This document shows, piece by piece, positions 7,974 to 18,639 of a stretch of 64,000 bases of DNA. Source of the DNA: Roseateles toxinivorans (GTDB lineage: Bacteria > Pseudomonadota > Gammaproteobacteria > Burkholderiales > Burkholderiaceae_C); NCBI RefSeq assembly GCF_004362525.1, contig NZ_SNXS01000003.1, positions 496,001 to 560,000 of the forward strand, in the 5' to 3' direction. A model generated the notes under the pieces. It saw only the letters and a list, made by a program, of their open reading frames with translations. It did no database searches and had not been told where the DNA came from. Every line of letters begins with the position of its first letter. Within the stretch, counting starts at the first letter, position 1. Position numbers and translations under genes: made by a program.

Positions 7974-9239
7974 ATGAACGAGACACTGGACATCCTGATC
8001 GCCGGCGGCGGCATAGGCGGCCTGACCACGGCGCTGACCCTGGCCCGCGCCGGCCACCGCGTCACGGTGCTGGAAGCCGCGGCCGATCTCAAGCCCCTGG
8101 GTGTGGGCATCAATCTGCTGCCCCATGCGGTGGCCGTGCTGACAGAGCTGGGCCTGGGGGACGATCTGGCGCGCATCGCCGTACCCACCGCCGCCCTGGT
8201 CTTTGCCAACCGCCATGGCCAGAGCATCTACAGCGATGCGCGGGGTCTGGTCGGCGGCTACAGCCACCCGCAGTACAGCATCCACCGCGGCGAGCTGCAG
8301 CAGCTCTTGTGGACCACGGCACAGCAGCGCCTCGGCGCGGCGCAGCTGCTAAGCGGCCAGCGCGTGGTCGGCGCGACACAGACAGGCGAGCGGGTCGCTG
8401 TGCAGATCCAGCCGGCCGATGCACCGCGGGGCCAGGTCTTGCGGCGCGAGTGCGATCTGCTGATCGCCGCCGACGGCATCCACTCGGCGCTACGCCGCCA
8501 GTTCTATCCTGACGAAGGTCCGCCGCGCTGGAACGGCATGATGATGTGGCGTGGCACCAGCTGGGCTAAGCCGTTTCTGGATGGCCGCACGATGGTGCAG
8601 GCGGGTCATAGACGCGCCAAGTTCGTTGTCTATCCGATCGCGCCGCCGCGGGCCGACGGCCTGCAGCTGATCAATTGGATCTGTGACCGGCGCCTGCGCG
8701 AGGATGGCATCGGCGGCGGCCTGCAGGCACCCAGCCGCGAGGACTGGAGCAAGTCCGGCTCGCTGGACGATCTGCTGCCCACCTTTGGTAGCTGGCACTT
8801 CGACTGGCTCGATGTGCCTGGCCTGATTGCCGGTGCCACCCAGCTGCTGGAATGGCCCATGGTGGACCGCGACCCGCTGCCGCGCTGGAGCTTTGGCCGC
8901 ATCACCCTGCTGGGCGACGCGGCGCACCCGATGTACCCGATAGGCTCGAACGGCGCCACTCAGGCCATCATCGATGCGAAGTGCATCGCCGACTGCCTGC
9001 AAGTCGATCCGGTCGAGGCTGCGCTGGCTGCCTACGAGGCGCAGCGCAGGCCCATGACGGCCAGGATCGTCGAGATGAATCGCCAGGAGGGGCTGGACGC
9101 GATACTGGACATGGTCGAGGAGCGCGCACCGGACGGTTTCGAGCGGCTGGAGGACGTGATAGACCCGGCCGAGGTGGCCGCCTTCGTGCAGCGCTACAAG
9201 GCCGCCGCCGGCCACCAGACCCTGCGCGCGCAGCCCTGA
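7974..9239 (+). CDS. PhzS-like FAD-dependent monooxygenase
   Basis: A 421-aa class A flavoprotein monooxygenase that would hydroxylate an aromatic ring using NAD(P)H and oxygen. The ATG at 7974 puts the FAD-binding LIAGGGIGGLTTALTLARAG at the extreme N terminus; the frame is open upstream to 7899 but that extension has no family character. Other motifs are YSIHRGELQQ, the DG motif region LLIAADGIHSALR and GDAAHPMYPIGSNGATQAI near the C terminus. From memory the layout resembles Pseudomonas PhzS, including MWRG and YPMVDRDPLPHW-like segments. No phenazine genes are present, so the substrate is unknown. MarR control and a nearby Bug receptor suggest uptake and breakdown of an aromatic or N-heterocyclic acid. 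Confidence 0.85.
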   Translation: MNETLDILIAGGGIGGLTTALTLARAGHRVTVLEAAADLKPLGVGINLLPHAVAVLTELGLGDDLARIAVPTAALVFANRHGQSIYSDARGLVGGYSHPQYSIHRGELQQLLWTTAQQRLGAAQLLSGQRVVGATQTGERVAVQIQPADAPRGQVLRRECDLLIAADGIHSALRRQFYPDEGPPRWNGMMMWRGTSWAKPFLDGRTMVQAGHRRAKFVVYPIAPPRADGLQLINWICDRRLREDGIGGGLQAPSREDWSKSGSLDDLLPTFGSWHFDWLDVPGLIAGATQLLEWPMVDRDPLPRWSFGRITLLGDAAHPMYPIGSNGATQAIIDAKCIADCLQVDPVEAALAAYEAQRRPMTARIVEMNRQEGLDAILDMVEERAPDGFERLEDVIDPAEVAAFVQRYKAAAGHQTLRAQP

Positions 9240-9399
9240 TCCGCATCTGATACCGCGAGGCCGATACCGTCGATAGGAGGGTCGCCGCGGCCCCAATACG
9301 GTAGATAATCCGCCCAGCAACTGACCGGGTGGCGATGAAATCAGCAGCAGTGCGGGCAATCTCAGATGGGCGTATCAACGCCTTCGACAGGACTTGAGC

Positions 9400-10986
<1,587 letters not shown>

Positions 10987-11037
10987 TCAGTTGGTGCCCG
11001 AGCTTGATGAGTACATCAAGGTCCGGCACGCAAGGAA

Positions 11038-11985
11038 CTAAACTTCCATCACTGCCGTAGAGACGAACACCCGCACGGTGTCGCCGCCGGCCGCCTTGGC
11101 CTCGGCGCAGGCCTGGGCCGCAGCGCCCATCACGGCATCCACATTCTCCAGCGAGGGGTGCAGCTGCACCACGCCCAGGCAGGCCTTGACGCGGGTGCGA
11201 TGCAGACCCCAGCGCAGCCGGAAACCGGCCACCGAGGCGCGCATCTTCTCGGCGATGATCTGTGCGTAGTGCTGGTCGCAGTCGGGCAGGAGGATGGCGA
11301 AGCGGTCGTCCTCCAGGCGGGCGACGATGTCGGAGGCGCGCACCTTGGTGATCAGCATCTGGCTGAGGTGGTACAGGAAATGCTCGGCCACCTCGGCCCC
11401 GGTGGCGTTGACGACCTCGCGGAATTTGTCGACATCCAGCCACAGCACCGACACCGGCTCGTGGCGGCGGCTGCCCACATGCTCGGCCAGGCGGCGCTCG
11501 AACTCGGCCCGGTTGGCCAACTCGGTCAGCGGGTCGTGCTTGCCTATCCAGGTGGGCTGCATGCGCAGCTGGCGGGCGGCGGTGACGTCCTCGATGATCC
11601 ACATCGCCTCGCCGGCGGGGGCGTCCCAGCGCACCGGTGTGGCCTGCAAGCGGCCCCAGAAGCGGCCGCCATCGGCGCGCACATACTCGATTTCCTCGTC
11701 CACCGGACGGCCGGCCGCGAACGAGGCCTGCAGCCGTTCCATCAGCGCGCTGTGAGCGCCATCGGAGACATGGACGACGCGGGTCGGCTGGCCGCTGAGA
11801 TCGGTGTGGTCGCCATGGCCGAACAAATGGTTCAGATGCTCGCTGACGACCTGGAAATGCTGGTCGCGGGTGAAGGCGATGGACATCGGCGCGCGCTCCA
11901 GCAGCGCGTGCATGCGCGTGGGGATCGCGTCTTCGGCCTTCGCGATGTCGTCGGCCGCTGGGGAAGATCCGGTCTGTGCTTGCAT
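11038..11985 (-). CDS. PAS-GGDEF protein with degenerate cyclase active site
   Basis: A 315-aa cytoplasmic protein: PAS domain about 28-140 and GGDEF-type domain about 148-310. The fold landmarks DPLTELANRAEFERRL and WLDVDKFREVVN (metal-binding aspartates kept) are clear. The signature loop, however, reads LEDDR at 224-228 where active diguanylate cyclases have GG(D/E)EF. This should abolish cyclase activity, so the protein is more likely a c-di-GMP/GTP-responsive or PAS-sensing regulator. An in-frame extension to 11992 is unsupported. It lies convergent to the histidine kinase, separated by 51 bp. Confidence 0.85.
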   Translation of the reverse strand: MQAQTGSSPAADDIAKAEDAIPTRMHALLERAPMSIAFTRDQHFQVVSEHLNHLFGHGDHTDLSGQPTRVVHVSDGAHSALMERLQASFAAGRPVDEEIEYVRADGGRFWGRLQATPVRWDAPAGEAMWIIEDVTAARQLRMQPTWIGKHDPLTELANRAEFERRLAEHVGSRRHEPVSVLWLDVDKFREVVNATGAEVAEHFLYHLSQMLITKVRASDIVARLEDDRFAILLPDCDQHYAQIIAEKMRASVAGFRLRWGLHRTRVKACLGVVQLHPSLENVDAVMGAAAQACAEAKAAGGDTVRVFVSTAVMEV

Positions 11986-12067
11986 CAGACACTCCTAGAG
12001 AGTTGTACCCGTCAGGCTACGATGCCAGAGTGTCCAGTATGGCGCGAACAAACCCGGATTTGCGGTC

Positions 12068-14365
12068 TTATTTGGCGTTCGCCCGCACCGCGTCTATGGC
12101 GTCGAGGATGGCCTCGCTGGTGGCCGGGGCGCGCAGCGGCGGGTCGGCCCGGTGCCCGCCCACGGCCGAGACTGCATCGCGTATCGCCAGCAGCACCGAG
12201 AAGGGCAGCAGCAGCGGCGGCTCGCCGACGGCCTTGGAGCGGTGGATGCTGTCCTGCACATTCGGTGCGTCGAACAGCGCCACATTGAAGATGGGCGGGC
12301 AGTCGTTGGCGGTCGGGATCTTGTAGGTGCTGGGCGCGTGGGTCAGCAAGAGGCCCGTCTTCGGATGCCACACGAGCTCTTCCATCGTCAGCCAGCCCAT
12401 GCCCTGGATGAAGCCGCCTTCGACCTGGCCGATGTCGATGGCCGGATTCAAGGAGCGGCCGGCGTCGTGCAGCACATCGACGCGCAGCGGCTTCCATTCG
12501 CCGGTGAGGGTGTCCACCACGACTTCGCTGACGGCGGCGCCATAGGCGAAGTAGTAGAACGGATTGCCCTGCAGCCTGGCCCGGTCCCAGCTGAGGCCGG
12601 GCGTGGCATAGAAGCCGTCGCTCCACAGTTGGACGCGGGCCAGATAGGCCTTGGCCACCAGCTCGTCGAAGCTCAGCACCGCACCATCAGGCAGCGTGGC
12701 GGCAAAGGCGTCCAGCCGCTGGCGGATCTTGCGGGCGGCGTCCTGGGCGGCCTTGCCATTGAGGTCGCTGCCGGTGGAGGCGGCGGTGGCCGAGGTGTTG
12801 GCGACCTTGTGCGTGTCGGTGGCGGTGCAGCGCACGCGGGCCAGATCGACGCCCAGCTCATGGGCCACGACCTGGGCGACCTTGGTGTTCAGGCCCTGGC
12901 CCATCTCGGTGCCGCCGTGGTTGACCAGTACCGAGCCATCGGTATAGACGTGCACCAGCGCACCGGCCTGGTTGAGGTGCACGACATTGAACGAGATGCC
13001 GAACTTCAGGGGCGTCAGCGCGAGGCCCTTCTTCAGCACAGCGCTGCTGGTGTTGAAGGCGGCGATGGCCTCGCGCCTGGCGCTGTACTCGCTGCTGGCC
13101 ACCAGCTGATCGACCAGCGGCTGCAGGATATTGTCCTGCACCACCTGGCCATAGGGCGTGGTGTTGCGGCCGGCATCGGGTGCGTAGAAATTGGCGCGAC
13201 GCACGGCCAGCGGGTCCAGGCCCAGCTTTCGCGCAACGCTGTCGAGAATCATCTCCACCGCCAGCGCGCCCTGCGGCCCGCCGAAGCCGCGGAAGGCGGT
13301 ATTGCTCTGCGTGTTCGTGCGGGCGCAGAAGCCCCGCACCGAGACATCGGGCAGCCAGTAGGCATTGTCGAAATGGCACAGCGCCCGTGTCATCACCGGC
13401 GCCGACAGATCGGCCGACCAGCCGGCGTTGGAGACCATCTCGACCTCGGCCGCCAGCAGCCGGCCTTCGTTGTCGAAGCCGACCTCGTAGGCATAGTCGA
13501 AGCCATGCCGCCGGCCGGTGATCAGGAAGTCGTCATCACGGTCCAGTCGCAGCTTGACCGGGCGCTTCAGCTGGCGCGCGGCCACGGCCGCCACGCAGGC
13601 GAACACGGCTGACTGAGACTCCTTGCCACCAAATCCGCCGCCCATGCGCCGGCATTCGACCTGCACCTGGTTGCTGTGCAGGTTCAGCGCGTGCGCCACC
13701 AGATGCTGCATCTCGCTGGGGTGCTGGGTCGAGCAGAAGACCTTGATGCCGGCATCCTCCAGCGGCAGCGCGTAGGAGATCTGGCCTTCCAGATAGAACT
13801 GCTCCTGGCCACCAACGTTGAAGCTGCCCTGCAGTCGGTGGGGCGCTGTGGCGAGGGCCGCCTGCGCATCGCCGCGCTGCAGGTGCATGGGCGGCACGAC
13901 ATAGCTTTTTGCTGCATGGGCCTCGGCGGCGGTCAGCAGGGCCGGCAGCGGCTCCAGCTTGAGGAAATCCTTGGCGCGGGCGGCAGCTCTGCGGGCCAGC
14001 TCCCGGTCTTGCGAGATCACGGCAAAGACCGGCTGGCCCAGATAGTGGACCTCGCCCTCGGCCAGTATCGTTTCATCGGCGATCAGCGGGCCGCAATGGT
14101 TGGAGCCGGGGATGTCGGCCGCGGTCAGCACGGCGATGACGCCGGGCAGAGCGTGCAGGCCTTCGATGTCGATGCTCAGCAGCCGGCCATGGGCGATGGG
14201 GGACAGGCCAAGGGCGGCATGCAGCGTGCCCTGCAGCTCGGCAATGTCATCGGTGTAGGTGGCCTCGCCGCTGACATGCAGATGCGCCGATTCATGCGGG
14301 CGGTTGATGCCGACCTGGGGCCGGGTGCTTGCCGCCAGCTGGGATGGGTCCAGCATCTTGTTCAT
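12068..14365 (-). CDS. xdhB: Xanthine dehydrogenase, molybdopterin-binding subunit
   Basis: The large subunit (765 aa) that hydroxylates hypoxanthine and xanthine to urate at a molybdenum centre. The N-terminal hammerhead domain includes SAHLHVSGEATYTDD. Molybdopterin-binding motifs follow: GGGFGGKESQS, NTAFRGFGGPQG, HGGTEMGQGLNTK and, near the end, VGEPPLLLPFSVLLAIRDAV with the catalytic glutamate. Length matches bacterial XdhB. Its ATG overlaps the xdhA stop by 4 bp, so the two subunits are translationally coupled. XdhC, which inserts the cofactor, is encoded at 119-922. Confidence 0.96.
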   Translation of the reverse strand: MNKMLDPSQLAASTRPQVGINRPHESAHLHVSGEATYTDDIAELQGTLHAALGLSPIAHGRLLSIDIEGLHALPGVIAVLTAADIPGSNHCGPLIADETILAEGEVHYLGQPVFAVISQDRELARRAAARAKDFLKLEPLPALLTAAEAHAAKSYVVPPMHLQRGDAQAALATAPHRLQGSFNVGGQEQFYLEGQISYALPLEDAGIKVFCSTQHPSEMQHLVAHALNLHSNQVQVECRRMGGGFGGKESQSAVFACVAAVAARQLKRPVKLRLDRDDDFLITGRRHGFDYAYEVGFDNEGRLLAAEVEMVSNAGWSADLSAPVMTRALCHFDNAYWLPDVSVRGFCARTNTQSNTAFRGFGGPQGALAVEMILDSVARKLGLDPLAVRRANFYAPDAGRNTTPYGQVVQDNILQPLVDQLVASSEYSARREAIAAFNTSSAVLKKGLALTPLKFGISFNVVHLNQAGALVHVYTDGSVLVNHGGTEMGQGLNTKVAQVVAHELGVDLARVRCTATDTHKVANTSATAASTGSDLNGKAAQDAARKIRQRLDAFAATLPDGAVLSFDELVAKAYLARVQLWSDGFYATPGLSWDRARLQGNPFYYFAYGAAVSEVVVDTLTGEWKPLRVDVLHDAGRSLNPAIDIGQVEGGFIQGMGWLTMEELVWHPKTGLLLTHAPSTYKIPTANDCPPIFNVALFDAPNVQDSIHRSKAVGEPPLLLPFSVLLAIRDAVSAVGGHRADPPLRAPATSEAILDAIDAVRANAK

Positions 14366-15921
14366 GCTTGCACTCCCACTTGAGTGGCCCAGACGCTGAC
14401 CTCCTCGCTGGCCAGCGGTTGGTCTTCACGCGTTTCGAGCCAGAAGCGCCGCAGCAGATTCTGCGCCACGCGCAACCGATAGTTGGCGCTGGCGCGCAGA
14501 TCGCTCATCGGTGTGAAGTCCCGGGCTAGCGCGGCGGCGGCGGCCTCCGCCGTCGCTTCGGTCCAGGGCTGGTTCAACACAGCGGCCTCGGCCAGGGCAG
14601 CGCGCTTGACGATGGCGGCCATGCCCCCAAAGGCGAAGCGCACGGCGCTGACCTTGCCGTGATCCAGCGTCACCGCCAGCACCGCACAGACGGCCGAAAT
14701 ATCGCTGTCATAGCGCTTGGAGATCTTGTAGCCGCGCAGCCGTGTGTGGGCATCTGGCAAGGGCAGGTGCAGCGCCTCGACCCACTCGCCGGGCTGCAGC
14801 TGGTTCTTCATATAGTCGACGTAGAAGTCCTCTAGAGGCAAGCGGCGCTGCGTGCCGCCCCTGCGCAGAATGATGTCGGCGCCCAGCGCGATCAAAGCCG
14901 GTGCGCCGTCGCCGATCGGCGAGCCGTTGGCGATATTGCCGCCCAGGGTGCCGGCATGGCGCACCGGCGGCGAGGCAAAGCGCAGCCACAGCTCGCGCAG
15001 GGCAGGGATGTGATCGGCCAGGCGGCTCCAGGCGTCTTCCAGCGTCGCACCGGCGCCTATCCACAGGCCCGACCGGCCGTCGAAGGCGCGCGGGTGGATG
15101 CGCTTCAGCTCGGCCACGGCGCCGAGATAGATCACATCGCCCAGATCGCGGAACTGCTTGTTGACCCAGAGGCCTATGTCGGTAGCGCCGGCCAGCAGCC
15201 GGGCTTCCGGATGGGCTTCGCGCAGCGCGGCCAGCTCTGCGACGGTGCGCGGGGCATGGAAGCTGTCGCGGCGGCCGGGGAAGGCCGGATGGGCGGCCTG
15301 GTAGTGCAGCGGCGGGTCCTGGGCGAGAGTCGTCAACGCCGCGATGAGGGGGGCGGTGTCCAGCCGCTGGGCGGGCAGGTCGAACATCTGCTGGCCGGCG
15401 TCGAGTATCGGCCGGTAGCCGGTACAGCGGCACAGATTGCCGGCCAGGTCATCGGCCAACTGCTGGCGCGTCGGCAGGGTGCCGTCCTCGCAGTGGCGCT
15501 CATAAGTCGAGGCCAGGCTGATCACGAAGCCCGGGGTACAGAAACCGCACTGCGAGCCGTGGCAGTCGACCATCGCCTGCTGGGCCGGGTGCAGCGTGCC
15601 GTCGCGTTGCTTCAGGTCATCCACCGTCAGCAGGGCCTTGCCGTCCAGCGTGGGCAGGAACTGTATGCAGCTGTTGACCGGCCGCAGGCTCAGGCCGCCA
15701 ACCACCGTGTCCGGCGGCGAGTCCGGCGTGGCCAGCTCGGCCACCAGCACCGTGCAGGCGCCGCAATCACCCTCGGCGCAGCCTTCCTTGGTGCCCGAGC
15801 AGCGGGCATGTTCGCGCAACCATTGCAGGGCGGTCGTCGTGCTGGCAAGGCCCTGCACCTCGGCGATCTGGCCCTGATGGAAGAAGCGGATGGCGCGTGA
15901 GGTCATGGCGGGCGTCGGCAT
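14362..15921 (-). CDS. xdhA: Xanthine dehydrogenase, iron-sulfur/FAD subunit
   Basis: The 519-aa electron-transfer subunit. The N-terminal plant-type 2Fe-2S domain has CSGTKEGCAEGDCGACTV. The second cluster domain has GSQCGFCTPGFV and CRCTGYRPI. The FAD domain has LLAGATDIGLWVNKQ and GTLGGNIANGSPIGD. It passes electrons from the molybdenum site of XdhB to NAD+. The start at 15921 gives MPTPAMTSRAIRFF; a second in-frame ATG at 15906 is equally possible. It is divergent from the LysR gene at 16000, whose product is the likely activator; the 78-bp gap must hold both promoters. Confidence 0.96.
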   Translation of the reverse strand: MPTPAMTSRAIRFFHQGQIAEVQGLASTTTALQWLREHARCSGTKEGCAEGDCGACTVLVAELATPDSPPDTVVGGLSLRPVNSCIQFLPTLDGKALLTVDDLKQRDGTLHPAQQAMVDCHGSQCGFCTPGFVISLASTYERHCEDGTLPTRQQLADDLAGNLCRCTGYRPILDAGQQMFDLPAQRLDTAPLIAALTTLAQDPPLHYQAAHPAFPGRRDSFHAPRTVAELAALREAHPEARLLAGATDIGLWVNKQFRDLGDVIYLGAVAELKRIHPRAFDGRSGLWIGAGATLEDAWSRLADHIPALRELWLRFASPPVRHAGTLGGNIANGSPIGDGAPALIALGADIILRRGGTQRRLPLEDFYVDYMKNQLQPGEWVEALHLPLPDAHTRLRGYKISKRYDSDISAVCAVLAVTLDHGKVSAVRFAFGGMAAIVKRAALAEAAVLNQPWTEATAEAAAAALARDFTPMSDLRASANYRLRVAQNLLRRFWLETREDQPLASEEVSVWATQVGVQA

Positions 15922-15999
15922 AGGGATAAACGTGGAAGGTACTGCGTCGCGTCGCTGACGTTATACGATGTCTCCCATAATCCTCATGCTTGCCACTGT

Positions 16000-16968
16000 A
16001 TGACGCCGCGCAACCCCTTCGACAAGATCGAGCTCCAACTCGTCCGGGTATTGCATATGCTGATCAGCGAACGCAGCGTTTCCAAGGCGGCCCTGCGTCT
16101 GCACACCAGCCAGCCGGCGGTCAGCGCCCAGCTGAAACGCTTGCGTGCGCTAACTGGCGATCCGCTGCTGGTGCGCACCGGCACCGGCATGATGCCCACG
16201 GCCGGTGCGCTGGAGTTGCTGGAGCCCGCCGGTCGCCTGCTGCAGGATGCCGAGCGCCTGTTCAACCCGCGGGCCCGCAGCAAAGGCTTCGAACCGGCCA
16301 CGGCCCAGCTGCAATTCCGCATCGCCGTCAGCGACTATCTGGACCCGCTGTTCCTGCCCGAGCTGGTCGCCCATGTGCTGCGATTGGCGCCCCAGGTACG
16401 CATCGACCTGCAGCCGCTGTCCAGCGACTTTGATTACCGCTCCGGCCTGGCTCGCGGCGAGGTCGATCTGGTCATAGGCAACTGGCTGGAGCCGCCGGCC
16501 GAGCTGCATCTGGGCCGCCTGCTCAGCGACGAGGTGGTCTGCCTGGTATCGAAGGAGCATCCGGTGGCACGAGGCAAGGCCAGGCAGTCCGACAAGCACT
16601 GGACCGTCGAGCAATACCTGGCCTGCCAGCATGTGGCGCCGACGCCGCTGGGCATGGGCCTGCCCGGGGTGATTGACCAGCATCTGGCCAGCCAGGGCCT
16701 GAGCCGCGAGATCGCCGTGCGCAGCGCCCACTTCGGCCAGCTGCCCGAGATGGTGGCGCGCAGCCTGCTGGTGCTGACCACCGGCCGCATGTTCTGCGCC
16801 CGCTATGTCGATCATCTGCCCGTCACCATCGTGCGTTGCCCGGTGGCCTTCCCGGCCATGGCCTACTACCAGCTGTGGCACGAGCTGAGCCACGCCTCGG
16901 CCCCGCTGCGCTGGCTGCGCGAGCAGGTCAGGGACGTCGCGATGCGTATGAATCAAAATCTCGTATGA
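16000..16968 (+). CDS. LysR-family regulator, probable regulator of xdhAB
   Basis: A 322-aa LysR protein with the N-terminal winged helix (about residues 8-65, including VSKAALRLHTSQPAVSAQLKRLR) and a periplasmic-binding-like effector domain from about 95. The binding domain resembles the NodD/LinR-like subgroup (PBP2). Divergent placement from xdhA, 78 bp apart, is the classical arrangement for a LysR regulator and its target, so a purine such as xanthine or urate is a plausible effector. It is followed within 5 bp by the repeat element at 16974, then by guaD on the same strand, so read-through into the purine genes is possible. Confidence 0.88.
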   Translation: MTPRNPFDKIELQLVRVLHMLISERSVSKAALRLHTSQPAVSAQLKRLRALTGDPLLVRTGTGMMPTAGALELLEPAGRLLQDAERLFNPRARSKGFEPATAQLQFRIAVSDYLDPLFLPELVAHVLRLAPQVRIDLQPLSSDFDYRSGLARGEVDLVIGNWLEPPAELHLGRLLSDEVVCLVSKEHPVARGKARQSDKHWTVEQYLACQHVAPTPLGMGLPGVIDQHLASQGLSREIAVRSAHFGQLPEMVARSLLVLTTGRMFCARYVDHLPVTIVRCPVAFPAMAYYQLWHELSHASAPLRWLREQVRDVAMRMNQNLV

Positions 16969-16973
16969 CTGGA

Positions 16974-17309
16974 ATGAAACGTATCGACTTGCCCGAGGCT
17001 GACGGTGCTTTGCGCTTCGCTGCCATGGGGTGGCAGAGGGGGCGGGGGGCCGGCCACGGCGGGCTGAAGCTTGGGCCGGTCCCTTCGGCCCGACCTCCAG
17101 CTTGCCCGCCATGGCCGGCCCCCCACCCTCTCTGCGGATGCGCTGGTGGCCGCCAACCAAGAATGGAACCGAGCCTGCACACCGGCCGCAGCAGGGGCGA
17201 GGGCGTGCCGGTCGCAGCGGGCATAGAGAAGCCGAAGTCAGGACCGTCCAGGGCCGGACGATGCTTCAGCCCGCAGCGACCGGCGCGCCCTCGCCGCTGC
17301 CGCTTCAAG
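16974..17309 (+). repeat. Dispersed double-hairpin element, copy 1
   Basis: This 336-bp stretch fills most of the 369-bp gap between the LysR gene and guaD. It is about 80% identical over aligned parts, by eye, to 60627-60979. Stem 1 pairs 17033-17064 with 17104-17135 (32 nt per arm, two C/A mismatches, one G-U). Stem 2 pairs 17188-17222 with 17269-17300, with a 3-nt bulge near the base. A small TGCCA/TGGCA hairpin (17021-17035) overlaps the base of stem 1. Ends are loosely inverted (TGAAACG versus the complement of CGCTTCA). No transposase or clear target duplication was seen. It could be a structured RNA, a MITE-like repeat or, given the open frame through it, coding. Confidence 0.8.
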
Positions 17310-17336
17310 GTGGGTGTGTCACGGTGGATCAACTGA
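16974..17336 (+). CDS. Possible 120-aa protein encoded through the repeat element, copy 1
   Basis: An ORF starting MKRIDLPEADGALRFAAMGW begins 5 bp after the LysR stop and ends with TGA at 17334-17336, one base before the guaD ATG. The frame is shared with 60627-61022, and the 6- and 12-base indels between copies keep it. The first 17 codons differ mainly at synonymous positions; later ones do not. The composition (Pro, Arg, Gly) and the open opposite strand are what GC-rich palindromic DNA would give by chance. No known domain is recognised. Low confidence as a real protein. Confidence 0.25.
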   Translation: MKRIDLPEADGALRFAAMGWQRGRGAGHGGLKLGPVPSARPPACPPWPAPHPLCGCAGGRQPRMEPSLHTGRSRGEGVPVAAGIEKPKSGPSRAGRCFSPQRPARPRRCRFKVGVSRWIN

Positions 17337-17337
17337 A

Positions 17338-18639
17338 ATGACGGCTTCCCTCGGTATCGCCCTTCGTGGCGATCTGCTTGATTTCGTCGCGCAACCGGAC
17401 TTGGCAGATGTCGCCAGCGCGGCGGTGCGTTTTCGTCCCGACCAATGGCTGCTGATTGACGCCGACGGCCGCATCGCCGGCGCCCAGACCGAAGACCCGC
17501 CCGCGGGCTGGACCCGCATCGACCACCGCGGGCGGCTGATACTGCCCGGCTTCATCGACACCCATGTGCACAGCCCGCAGCTGGACGTGATCGCCTCCTA
17601 TGGCACCGAGCTGCTGGACTGGCTCAATACCTACACCTTCCCGGCCGAGCGCCGCTATGCCGACCCCGCGGTGGCCGAGCAGGGCGCGGCAATGTTTCTC
17701 GATGCGCTGCTGTCCCACGGTACGACCTCGGCCATGGTGTTCGCAACCGTCCACAAGGTCTCGGCCGAGGCCTTGTTCGCCGCCGCCGAGCAGCGCGGCA
17801 TGCGCCTGATCACCGGCAAGGTGCTGATGGATCGCCACGCCCCCGACGGCCTGCGCGACGATGTGGTGCAGGCCGAGGCCGATTGCAAGGCCTTGATCGC
17901 CCGCTGGCATGGCCGCGGCCGACTGGCTTATGCGGTAACGGTGCGCTTTGCGCCGACCAGCACGCCGGAGCAGCTGGCCATGGCCGGCGCCCTGTGCCGG
18001 GCCGATGCGAGCCTCTATATGCAGACCCATGTCGCCGAGAACCGCGACGAGGTGGCCTGGGTGGCGGAGCTCTTTCCCGATGCGCGCAGCTATTTGGATG
18101 TCTATGCCCGAGAGGGCCTGCTGCACCCGCGCGCGGTGCTGGCCCATGGTATCTGGCTGGACGATGCCGACCGCGCTGCCCTGCGCGAGGCCGGCGCGCA
18201 GATCGCCTTCTGCCCCTCGTCCAATCTGTTCCTGGGCAGCGGCCTGTTTGACTGGGCGGCGCAGCGGGCGGCCCGCGTGCCGGTGTCGATTGCCACCGAT
18301 GTGGGCGGCGGCACGAGTTTGTGCCAATTGCGCAGCCTGGCCGATGCGTACAAGGTGCAGGCTCTGGCCCAGCGCCGGATGACGGCCTGGGACGGCCTGC
18401 ATGCGGTGACCCGCGGCGCTGCTCAGGCGCTGCAGCTGGGCGACGAGATCGGCCATCTGGGCGTGGGCGCTGTGGCCGATGTCTGCGTCTGGGACTGGGC
18501 CCATGGCCCGGTGGCCACGCAAAGGCAGTCGGTGGCGCGGGAATTGCATGAGAAGGTGTTTGCCTGGATGACCTTGTCGGATGAGCGGAGCTTGGTGAGT
18601 GCCTATGTGGCGGGGGAGCAGCGGTATGCGCGATCATGA
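17338..18639 (+). CDS. guaD: Guanine deaminase
   Basis: A 433-aa amidohydrolase that converts guanine to xanthine, feeding XdhAB. The metal-binding HVHSPQLD motif near 75, the guanine-deaminase-specific SYGTELLDWLNTYTFPAE, HVAENRDEV, LAHGIWLDD and the late TDVGGGTSLCQLRSLADAY are all present. The ATG at 17338 is one base after the stop of the ORF running through the repeat; an alternative start at 17314 would add eight residues. The next gene starts 14 bp inside its 3' end, so guaD and the ABC importer form one transcription unit. Confidence 0.95.
   Translation: MTASLGIALRGDLLDFVAQPDLADVASAAVRFRPDQWLLIDADGRIAGAQTEDPPAGWTRIDHRGRLILPGFIDTHVHSPQLDVIASYGTELLDWLNTYTFPAERRYADPAVAEQGAAMFLDALLSHGTTSAMVFATVHKVSAEALFAAAEQRGMRLITGKVLMDRHAPDGLRDDVVQAEADCKALIARWHGRGRLAYAVTVRFAPTSTPEQLAMAGALCRADASLYMQTHVAENRDEVAWVAELFPDARSYLDVYAREGLLHPRAVLAHGIWLDDADRAALREAGAQIAFCPSSNLFLGSGLFDWAAQRAARVPVSIATDVGGGTSLCQLRSLADAYKVQALAQRRMTAWDGLHAVTRGAAQALQLGDEIGHLGVGAVADVCVWDWAHGPVATQRQSVARELHEKVFAWMTLSDERSLVSAYVAGEQRYARS

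Noticed and set aside
16974-17309. Interpretation of the dispersed element as an insertion sequence
   Set aside because: No transposase motif, no long terminal inverted repeats and no obvious target-site duplication; end symmetry is only about 8-9 bases.
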